NCBI GenBank assembly: GCA_964036155.1
Contig: OZ038423.1
Coordinates: 63,441,249 to 63,505,248, forward strand
Source: Diploscapter coronatus
Lineage: Eukaryota > Nematoda > Chromadorea > Rhabditida > Rhabditidae
DNA: 64,000 bases
Direction: 5' to 3'
Under the pieces are notes generated by a model. That model searched no databases and had not been told where the DNA came from. It worked only from the letters and a program-made list of their open reading frames with translations. This document shows, piece after piece, positions 24,538 through 33,748 of the stretch; the first letter of the stretch is position 1; each line of letters starts with the position of its first letter. The translations under genes and the position numbers were made by a program.

Positions 24538-26185
24538 ACAAGGGAAGGTTTCACCCTCGTCCTCACGTTTCGATACGAGAGTGCCCATTTTTCTTCAGAC
24601 CCCCTCAACGAAATGCAGCAGAAATGGATGAGTGGCGAGATTCCAGTCGTCGTGGCCACGATTGCGTTCGGAATGGGCATTGACAAAGCTAATGTCAGGT
24701 ATGAATTGTCTTCTACATTTTTTGTTTGGTACTAATTTTAATTCGAGAAATGTACAACTTTCGAGCGATAAATGATCTAACTTGTGCATGTTGTACAAAT
24801 ACAGGTTTATCTCTGAAAACGCTCACACATTTCAATTCTGATGTTTCAGAGTACTCAAACAGGATCAAGGTGATTATTTCGAATTTCAATGTTCGGAGTT
24901 TCTTTCACTTTTTTATTGAAAAGACATTATTTTGTCAATATCCAGTAAATTCTGAAGGAAAATATGCTGAACTTTTACACACGAAAATCTGTACTTTCCA
25001 AAGAAAAGATCAATTGTTTTCAGGCCAAGAAGGGATTGAGTGACTATGCGAAAGATATCCAGACTAAGGCTCTGCAGACTGAGTTCGAGAAAATGATCGA
25101 GTACTGTGAAAAGGTATGGATGCGATTTTTAATTAGTGAATTTTAGTTTTGTCTGGTGCTGCCAAAATTGAATACTCCTAATAGACTATTTCAATTTTAT
25201 TTTTTTCTTATTCTAATTTAAAGGAATGTATTTTCAAGCATTCGAATAGTTGTTATTTTTAGGCCGAATGCAGACACAAACTGATGGCCTCGTTCTTCAA
25301 TGAATCCGACCTGAAGAAGTGCTTGAAGAAATGCGATTTCTGCAGAATTCCCGAGAAGGTCAGCCAACAGGTAAATGCACTCAAAACGGTAAGAAATCTT
25401 GGACAGATTTTTTTTATTTGTAAGTGAAGATTCCATTTATTCTGTCATTTCAGCAACGTCAAGAGAGTGTACTCACGAAGTTAGAGACAAAATGGAGAAA
25501 CGCATGAATCATTCGGATATGAGCCAAGGTATTTTTGTTTCTAATAAATATTGATCAAAGATTTTTTCAGGCAAAAGAAAGAAGAAGAGGAATATTCTGG
25601 ATTCGAGAATGGAAAAAGAGGAGGCTGTCAGGCTAAAAACTGCTGTTCAGGTAAGGAAATTTGAAATAACTCGTTGAAAAATATGCTATTCCTATCATTT
25701 TATAAAATTCTTCTAAATCACTTTGAATTTTATTATAAATTTTCAGGGCGAATTCGAACGTCATCGCAAAGCGCGTGAATTGGAAAATGGAGGAGCTGCG
25801 AGGAAAGCGCGTTGAGTAACTCACCATTGTTGTAAGTTTTTATTTAACAAATCATAATTTGAACAGAAGTACCTTATACTCTACACAACGAGGGTCATTC
25901 CAATATCAATTATCTCAGGAGTGGTGTTTGATGAAACTGATATTTATGTTCAGACTGGCACTGATTAATTGTGTGCCGATGTAAAAATGCCACTCAATTA
26001 GATTCCTTGATTATCTATTATTTAAGCTATTTTATTTAGCGTCGTGAAGCGATAGTTCGTACAGCCATACAGGCTCTGGACGACAATTCCTCCCAGACAG
26101 ACAACCAGCTGACATCGAATGCAACTCCTGCTATTTGCAGTCCAAGACGCTCAGCTCCTACAACCACAAGGCTGCACAGTCGTAT
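24538..26185 (+). pseudogene. 5'-truncated RECQL5-like DNA helicase fragment
   Basis: RECQL5 helicases unwind DNA and suppress recombination. What remains starts inside the C-terminal helicase lobe: [34 protein letters not shown] and [10 protein letters not shown] later exon carries the RecQ zinc-binding region typical of RECQL5 (MIEYCEKAECRHKLMASFF, then KKCLKKCDFCRIPEKVSQQV), followed by basic, coiled-coil-like exons (KRKKKRNILDSRMEKEEAVR) and a possible last exon ending SYNHKAAQS. The whole first RecA lobe (Walker A, DExH) is absent. The exon with QESGRAGRDG-type motif VI expected between 24700 and 24990 could not be found. The 5' break coincides with a duplicated Kelch fragment. It is most likely a non-functional relic, though its splice sites remain intact. 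Confidence 0.8.
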
Positions 26186-26788
26186 GTTGTTTTTATTTAA
26201 TTCTGGAATGTGTCCAGTACAGTGCGAAAATGACTATTTTGCCGATCAGCACTAGTTTATTTGCACTGCTAATATTTCTGATCTTACCCATCAATTTCAT
26301 AGCTTTTATTGATATCATTATTTAAAATGACCCATTTTCCAAATATTCTAACCTGAGATTGGTTAATTTCGAAGATAACTTTAATTTTACTACTTTACTA
26401 CCGTCTATCTATAGTTTTTATCTCTGAAAAGCGAGTGAAATTCTTTGATTTCAGTTGAGTGCAATCGAGAACGCGACAAGAATGGGACGAAATACGATTC
26501 CTCTTCTGCTTCAGCCATTTGATAACGATAAAACAATGCATTGGTATTCTCAATAAGAGTTTCATTGATTTCATATTGTGACACCATATAATATCAGACA
26601 AATATATAGAAAATTGTTGAAGATCGATTTGTCAGAAAAGAAGAAATGATGTGATAGTAGAAATCTAACTATGAGATGCATATTTATTGAGCTAGTCATA
26701 ATTGAAAAGAGACAGACTACAAATTGTGAATTTTATGATGAGAATTCTTACGAACCTTTGGATCTCACTTTATAAGGCTTAGTTCATA

Positions 26789-26840
26789 GTTCGCGGGCTT
26801 TTTTGGAAAATAGTATGACCCAGACACAAAGCCCGCGAAC
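26789..26840. repeat. Inverted repeat with GC-rich arms
   Basis: GTTCGCGGGCTTTTTT and AAAGCCCGCGAAC form 13-bp arms around a loop of about 23 bp in otherwise AT-rich DNA. The right flank (CGAACCACGTCC) resembles a sequence near 52825 (GCAAGCCACGTCC), hinting at a dispersed element. Confidence 0.6.
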
Positions 26841-27139
26841 CACGTCCTTCAATCCGCTGTGAAGAAAAACATTTGTTGTACTCTGTAGATTTTAATTTTC
26901 GATTTTCCACTTGAAATAATGCGTTGATTTCTTTGCATCGAAAATTCGTGTGATTTAGTTGGATTTAAGTAGTCAGGCTTTAGCAAGATTTCTGTTTCAT
27001 CAGTTGTATTTGATCAAGAAAGTTATGTCAACTAGATTAGTTATTCACAATAGTCCTTACAAATTGAAAACATTTCTCTTAATAACTATAAAATTGACAA
27101 CTAATTGAGATGCAATAATCTGAGCTATGACAGAATGGG

Positions 27140-27218
27140 TTCCTAATAAGCAGAGCTGAGACGAAATTTCGATTTCGAATTTTAAAAATTCATTTTCGTC
27201 TCAGCCCTGCTAATAGGT
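27140..27218. mobile_element. 79-bp MITE-like hairpin
   Basis: Arms of about 30 bp: TCCTAATAAGCAGAGCTGAG on the left and, on the opposite strand from the right, TATTAGCAGGGCTGAGACGA. A short AT centre separates them. No coding capacity; superfamily unknown. Confidence 0.65.
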
Positions 27219-27252
27219 ATATTTCATTATTCTTATCGAAAACTATTTCAAA

Positions 27253-27712
27253 GAATACTTATTTCAGTTGCAATTATTTCTCATCACTACTGGGCTTGGA
27301 CTCAAGTTCAATTTATAACTCTTGTAAGTTGAAAATTTACAGTCCTTGTAAGTAAATTTTCCATAGTAAACTGGGCAATTTACAACATAGTTTACGAGCC
27401 TTCTAGTCAGTTACAAGGGTTGTAAGCTGAACTTGAGTCCAAGCCCTGAATGTCTTCGAGGGTTGTCTGTATCATGTTTATTGGAATTTTTAATAATAGT
27501 CGAATAAAGATAAAATTCATAAAATATAATATGCCAAATAAAAGGGCTACATGGTATTAAACTGCATTATTCCAAGTTTAGTTTTCCGACTTCTCTCCAT
27601 CTATTCGTTTGTGGATCGTATTCCTCGATTGAATTACAAGAAATTATTTCAGAAGAAGATCTTTGAAATCTAAGTTAACAAATATTTAGTATAAAGATAT
27701 GCAAAATCTCAG
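27253..27712 (-). repeat. Parental copy of the Kelch 3'-end duplication
   Basis: Direct-repeat partner of 24263-24537. It differs by containing the 155-bp hairpin element at 27292-27446 and about 26 extra exon nucleotides before the shared SIEEYDPQTN coding stretch. Confidence 0.82.
27292..27446. mobile_element. 155-bp MITE-like element with proven empty site
   Basis: Begins GGGCTTGGACTCAAGTTCAA and ends with the reverse complement of the same sequence; the arms are about 37 bp with mismatches. The paralogous copy at 24311 reads straight through (GTTACTTTTGAATG versus CACTACT-element-TGAATG), so this is an insertion after the duplication or a clean loss from the other copy. No transposase. 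Confidence 0.82.
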
Positions 27713-28823
27713 CTCACCCTCCGATTGCATACAATTTCTCGTTAGCGACAATGAGAGAATGACTCCATCTTGTACAATTCATATCAGCGGTTTCAGAAAT
27801 TCGACTGTCAACTGGAGCTGAGGGGTCGAAACACAGACAGGATTTGAATATTTTTTTAGAAAATATTGTACTACTAAATATATAATGATACATTATTTAT
27901 CATACAAAATTAACGACTTTCGTCCTCCAGCTATGTAAATTTTTTCATTTAACGATGCAACTTCGAATGAACCTCGCTCTTCTGGAATCTCTCCGATTTC
28001 AATCCATTCCCGTTCATCGTCCGATAATCGATATATCTCATTACTATTCCATCCGCCAATAACTGAATTTATATAATTACGATAATGAATATGCTACAAT
28101 GTGACCGTATAAAATTCCATCGCATGTTATTGTTTGAACCCATATAATTCGATGAGGAAAAGCAGGTCCTGTTTGCCATTTTCCATCTATTAAAACCTGA
28201 ATAAATTATTTCATGGACTTTCATTCGATCTTCTTACATCAACTCGATCTGTAAATACCCTTGTTTCAGGATCCACTCCACCCAAATAATAAAGCTTGTC
28301 TTTGAAATAAGCCACAGATGCACCTCCACGCCATTCAGGAGGATCTGGACCTGTAAAATTCTTTGAATCTATCATTAATGGATTTGTTGATAAGACCTCT
28401 CGAAATTTGTCGAGTATTCAAATCAAATATTTCAAATGATTTATCTTCACTGTCAATTCCAAAAATCTGAAGTCCAAGAAATTATTCAAAATAACGAATA
28501 TAAGAATTGACCTTATTCTGTGTAGTTGCTACTTCATATGGTTTATAATGATTGCCGAATTTTGTAATCTCTTCGACTGAGCAGGTAGATGAATTGAACA
28601 AGCCTATTCTTCCTTCATATTTATCATTATTTGAATATAGATCTAAATTGTAATAAACTATTGAGTCATTTATTCTTATCTCTTACAGTAAAACAAAATA
28701 TTATGCGAATTATTGGATGAATTGTCTCCACCAATCTGCAAATTATTGATATTTCGGGATAATTCATTCATTGTATTATTAACCAATGGGATTTCAATTC
28801 TTTTCTGAAATTCTCACTTCCAT
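27567..28823 (-). CDS. Kelch-repeat beta-propeller protein
   Basis: Exons on the - strand encode successive Kelch blades. They include QIGGDNSSNNSHNILFY, IFGIDSEDKSFEIFDL, GGASVAYFKDKLYYLGGVD, ILYGH-VIGGWNSNEIYRLSDDER, FEVASLNEKIYIAGGRKS and WSHSLIVANEKLYAIGG. The last exon is joined across GTGAGC...TTAG to FQRSSSEIISCNSIEEYDPQ. The diglycine plus Tyr/Trp blade signature repeats about six times. No BTB or BACK domain is visible upstream, so the protein (about 260 residues) may be Kelch-only or 5'-truncated. The ATG at 28823 followed by a short intron is a weak choice. The beta-propeller would mediate protein contacts, for instance as a ubiquitin-ligase adaptor. A partial copy of its 3' end lies at 24263. 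Confidence 0.78.
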
Positions 28824-29930
28824 TTTAGTAATGGATTATTGTTGTACTCGCCGAGTGGGAGTGTCAGTCAGAACTCGTTGTGACACAAGTTTTTATTAGT
28901 ACAACTTCGGGAAGACAATCCAGGAGAATAAGGACCGACCGTTCTCGAGGAAGACAGGAGGGTAGACTGACTAGTAGACTAGCAGGAGGAGAGTGGTCAA
29001 TCACTAATTGTTCAATGGTCAGGGGATAGAGATAACTACTAAAGAAGAGATGTAGAGAGAATGAGCAGTGTCGTTAGGCGGCACTGCTAGGAGAGAGAGA
29101 GAGATTGGGGAAAGGTGGGAGATTATAGAAAGAGAAAAGAGAGAATGGAATAGAGTGAGCCTCCAACAATTATTTATTTCCGAAATGCAAAACAAACGAG
29201 ATTTTGGATCGCCCTCATCAAATCCCCCAACGGTTTATGATAGATTGAAGCCTTGCAATAATTTTTAGACAAGAATCATGCATGAGGAGACCCTGTCGCA
29301 TCGATTTTGTTTTTCTCGTTGTAAAGTGGAAATGTGGATACATTATTTTGACATCGAAACAAGAAATGAGCTTATTTTCATTCACTACTGCCGTTGTTTC
29401 TTTAGATCTTTGTAGATCCCTCCCTCAAATGAACGAGAAATGACGATTCTGGCCAATTTTCAATCGTTTGGACATACAGAATGTCTCAAGTTTTCTCCCT
29501 AATCTGTTTTTGGAATAAACACCTTGAAATCCATCAAAATCGAAGGCGACTTTTTGCAATGGGTAGTCAGAATCGGTACAATTTGTTTGACACCTATTTC
29601 GAATTGGAACCAAACACCCTATTCCCTACAACCACCTGTTTTCTGAAGTGTAAAATTTCAACGAAAAATATCGAAAAATTCAAAAATGATCAAAAGTCGT
29701 CAAACTGGATCAAAAGTGGGATCATTCGAAAGCCCGTTTAATTTTGACTAACTTTTGTGAAAGCAACACCCAAAAGTGTTCACTATGGAGACTTCCAGAA
29801 GCGGGTTTATGTCTTCACTTCGAAAATGTATGGAATTTTGCACCTCAAAAACAAATGACTGTATGGGCCAGGATATGTGGCTTTCACTCAAATTTATTTT
29901 CCCTGTTATTATGAGAACTCTTATTGTGAA
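28824..29930. other. Gene-free stretch upstream of the Kelch gene
   Basis: 28860-29170 is purine-rich on the + strand and resembles 480-560 (shared GACTGACTAG(G/T)AGACTA). It includes a (GA)n run at 29091-29105 and a small hairpin GCAGTG...CACTGC at 29065-29087. The remainder is AT-rich. Open frames here have no family resemblance. Confidence 0.45.
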
Positions 29931-30290
29931 TGATTGACTACTTGAAACGAGATAAAAGGAGAATATTTCCTTCTCTCCCGCTCCTGTAAGCCTCGGATGT
30001 GTGCTGACGACATTTGTTTATTTGTCGATTTTTAAAATTTTCTTTCGTTTCCCTGTGTTCTTTCATCTAATTTGACGGAATTTTTGTAACAATTATCTTC
30101 CTCTATCGATATTGATAAAAATTCCTAGATTAATTACTGATAATTGTTCTTAGAAACGCGAAAAACGAAAAGAAAATAAATAAATCGTCTAACGAACAAA
30201 TGCTCGTCTCTCGCGCATACGAGACTTGCAGGAGGGGAGAAGAAAGATGCTCCTTTTATCTCATCTCAAGTAGCCAATCATTCACAATAA
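29931..30290. mobile_element. 360-bp long palindromic MITE-like element
   Basis: The two halves are imperfect reverse complements over about 150 bp each. The outer arms are TTATTGTGAATGATTGACTA (left) and, from the right, TTATTGTGAATGATTGGCTA. Inner matching parts include CTTCTCTCCCGCTCCTGTAAG against CTTCTCCCCTCCTGCAAG and GACATTTGTTTATTTGTCGA against GCATTTGTTCGTTAGACGA. Such a foldback structure fits a non-autonomous DNA transposon. Its right arm provides the stop codon of the open frame that extends the adjacent Hsp70-like gene. Confidence 0.82.
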
Positions 30291-32091
30291 TGTAAGATGA
30301 TAGAATCGGATGAACAACTATCAGTTGGTGAAACTGACTGGGGCTGTTAAGGCTGGAAGTATGAGACGCTACGATGTTTAGATTGATTATCTTGAGATGT
30401 GTTCGGATTTTGAATAGTAGATTTCTTACTGGATTATACTGATGATCTTTTATCATTACCTTTGGTGACTGATTGTTTCCAGCTGGTTTTCCACCTGAAG
30501 CTGGTCTTGCATCTGGAGTTGGTATTGGGTTATCAATACAGATTCTGCCAAATTGGTTTGCCAACTAAATTAAAAAGTGATTTTGATTAATTGTATATTG
30601 AAACTTCAATAGTATTGGCCACAATAGCAGCTCCATGAGAAACGATTTCATCTGGGTTCAAATCGAGTTTGATTTTATCGTTTCCAAATTTCTCAGTCAA
30701 AAGTTCCCTAATCCTCGGTATTCTGGTTGAGCCACCAACGAGAATCTAAAACAGTCTATCTTGTTCTATGTAATTATTGAATGAATGATTTACAACAAAA
30801 TTAATATCTTCTGTCTTCATTTGTGCAGTGTATAGAGCCGAATCAACTCGTTGGATCGCTTTAGTAAATAGATCAGAACATAATTGGTTCAATTGAGATT
30901 TTGTCAACGGAACTTTTAAATCAACTTTCTCATTAATCTCCAGCTGAATTCAACATTAAATCGATTAAAGATAGTGTGAAGATACACTTACGAAGATAGT
31001 TGTTTCTTTAATGTTATTTGACAAAAATTCTTTTGCTTCTCTGCACTTTGTGCGTAATTTTTTAATTAATTTTGGTCGTTGATCGATATCATAACTCGAG
31101 CTTTTCTTAAATTCCGTAAGTGCATGTTTCATAATACGACCGTCAACATCTTGACCGCCTAAAATATACATCATTTCTGTTTGAAAGAATAGTACATACC
31201 CAAATGAATATCACCGGTCACAGCCATGACGTCGACGTCATTATCAATCATTCTCAGAATGCTTACGTCTAGCGTTCCTAAATTTGGAAAATGCAGATAT
31301 AATTTTATATCAAAGCTGACCTCCTCCAAAGTCGAAAACCAGCAATTTTGAGTTCCCAAGATTGTTTTTCGCATTATAAGCGATTGCAGCAGCGTTAGGT
31401 TCATGCAATAGTCCTTTTAATTCAAGTCCAGCTAACTCAATCGATTTTTTCGTTGCAGCCTTCTGATTCTCTTGAAAGAGTGCGGGAACAGTCACGACAA
31501 CGCCAGTAACTTTTTTAGTTAAATATTTCTGAAAATATACAATTAAATTCGTTCATTCTTTAATCGAATAAAATTTCCTACCTCAGCACAAACTTTTAGA
31601 TACTTCAGTATCTCTGCGGAAACTTCTTCAGGCTTCAGAAATCGCTCATTTGGAGTTCCCTTATTCAGTACATATCCAGCACATTTCTAAAGTCACGAAT
31701 TTTCATAGAGAAATACATTGAAATTACATGTCTTGTATCGACTTTGAATGTCCAAAGTTGACGCGTTTCTGCATTCGGCAAATCGTGCAGGAATTCCCAA
31801 CCAATCAAACGTTTCGAATCTTCAAGCTATGAATTTCTGTGGTAATCATTCTAATTTACCATATAGGATATTCGACATGTCAGTGGAAGCATCCAAAGCA
31901 GGATTTCCAATCAAAGTCTCGGTACCGTATGCGACAACTGAAGGGGCGATATTCTTTCCTAAAATTATCACACCCCCTCAAAATTATGATATTCGCATAC
32001 CATCATCATGGTGAATGGCAATGGGCTTGCCGTGTTCAATAACCGAAACACAAGAATATGTCGTTCCCAAGTCGATGCCGATATAGACCAT
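30256..32091 (-). CDS. Divergent Hsp70 with ATPase domain only
   Basis: Hsp70 chaperones couple an ATPase domain to a C-terminal peptide-binding domain. Here the nucleotide-binding domain is nearly complete: [19 protein letters not shown] (phosphate 1), [48 protein letters not shown] (phosphate 2), [14 protein letters not shown] and [20 protein letters not shown] (adenosine), ending [11 protein letters not shown]. The linker (DLLLLDV type) and the peptide-binding domain are absent. Instead a short intron leads to [20 protein letters not shown] and a Gly/Pro-rich stretch, and the frame stays open into the palindromic element, stopping at 30256. If the intron is not removed, translation stops at 30587. 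NEP in place of the usual INEPTAAA shows divergence. It may be a truncated paralogue or a degenerating gene; start and ATPase motifs are secure, the 3' end is not. Confidence 0.82.
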
Positions 32092-32334
32092 TTTTTATTC
32101 TTTAATTCATTTTAAAATTAAAAAATTGTACTGATTTAGGAAATAAATCATAAATTTATGCGTAAATAAGTAAAAAAAAATCAATGATTATTAGGAGCAA
32201 GAAGGCAAGCTTTTACACTGAATGAAAATTGATAAGAGAATAGTGTGTCGAATATTTCGCGAGAAAAACTCTATCACCAGATTTGGGAGTTTTCTATTCG
32301 ATATAAGATTCGTCACACTATCTAATGTTCTCTT
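32092..32334. other. 5' flank of the Hsp70-like gene
   Basis: AT-rich. No heat-shock element recognised with confidence. Confidence 0.4.
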
Positions 32335-33120
32335 ATTCATTTTTCTCTCAAATCTGATGTTCAAATCGGAATATGGCAATTTGAGGGAAATGAATATTGG
32401 AAAAGTAAACAGAATCTTCCTTCTTAAAATAATGATTTAGAAATGGAAGTAACCCTATTTAAATAACATGATTCTGTATCGGAAATATACAAATTGAAGC
32501 TAAAAATAAGTGAGGAAGAAAAGGAAAATGACTATGGAAGAGAGGATTGAGAACTGAATGAGAGGATAAAGAATTTGACAACTGGGTCTTTGGGTCACTT
32601 GGTATTTTCTGTATTTTTAATGTTCTATCGATTGGTATATGATTTGGGGATCTGTTGTTTATTTTTGAAAATTTTCTGGCCCGGCTTCGGACCCGTTTAT
32701 CCCCTAGACTGATACCGAAAAGAGTGAGCATTTGTGTATGAAAATAATCCTTAGGGCTTCCATGTAAATATAAACGATTTATCACACAGACTCATACCAT
32801 TTCTCGGAAAATGATCGAAGAATCGCCAACATCCATGCTTTCTGGCACTTTTGCACTGTTTTTAACCGTAACTTGTGATAAAAAAGGTCGGATTTCAAAA
32901 ATGTTTGCACCAATCGACTCAGCTCATCGAGCTGGTTCTTCTGGTATAGGTTTTGGGGGTGTCGGGATGACTTTTGAAATTTGACCCCCCGAACTTGAAA
33001 ATGTCGGAAAAAAGCCCGGAATCATACTTCCCAGGTCGAATATAGTCAGAAACCATTAAAAAATCATCAAAGAACGAGACTTTTGTTTCTGGTCGACCCC
33101 TTGTTGATTCTTACCAAGAC
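32335..33120 (-). repeat. Right arm of the large inverted repeat
   Basis: Reverse-complement copy of 23341-24110, with the shared 108-codon open frame at 32459-32785. Differences include a 13-14 nt insertion at the inner end and a few substitutions (for example GGGTCGACC for GGGTTAACC near 33095). About 8.2 kb lies between the two arms. Confidence 0.9.
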
Positions 33121-33748
33121 TGTCTTAATTTCACTCTCATGTTCATTAACGAAAAACTTTTCTCTGCATAATGATTAAAGGTATTAGTGGGCGTGGCTAA
33201 AGCACTATACCGTATCGATTGTAGGCCCTTCCCGATTTCATGTTTGATTTTGAGCTATTTCATGGCTGTCTTTTCCCTTGTTTGTGAATATTAATAATTC
33301 TGTGATATTCTGGGTCATATTCGCGCCTCTGTCTCTCTTCGTTAACGATCATGATAGAGTGCATCTCTCTTTAGCTCGCAACTTGTTCAATTTTCCTCCT
33401 TTTTTGATCTCAAATAGTTTTTCCTCGAATTGATTATTTTTTATCATTTATTTTCCGATATCTACAATTCCGACGTTTTTACTATGAAATTACCATCTCT
33501 TTTGAAATTTCCGCAATGCCTTATAAGTAAGATTTGATTATTCACATTCTGCTACAAAAATCTCCAAAATCAGCATTATCACTCCTTTCTGGGTTCTTCG
33601 CTCGAACTCCTATGAAAACTTTCTAATTTGATCCGTTTCACGTGCTTTTTCTTTCCATTTACGTCATGAATTGTTTTATTTTTTGCTGATTCGTGAATCA
33701 TCATGTTTCCTAACAAATGGGTTGCAGGAGACATTGTCATTGCGGTAG
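33121..33748. other. Spacer before the RhoGAP gene
   Basis: No exon assigned. The first coding exon of the RhoGAP gene may lie here: an ATG at 33703 is followed by MFPNKWVAGDIVIAVDLG, but that frame closes before joining the recognised exon. Confidence 0.4.

Larger units (their letters stand above)
26190..27252. other. Gene-free AT-rich stretch with two hairpins
   Basis: No exon recognised. Holds two inverted repeats (26789-26840 and 27140-27218), described separately. Confidence 0.5.

Noticed and set aside
26398..26601. Pair of overlapping - strand frames of about 60 codons
   Set aside because: No family resemblance; AT-rich intergenic background next to a decaying gene fragment.
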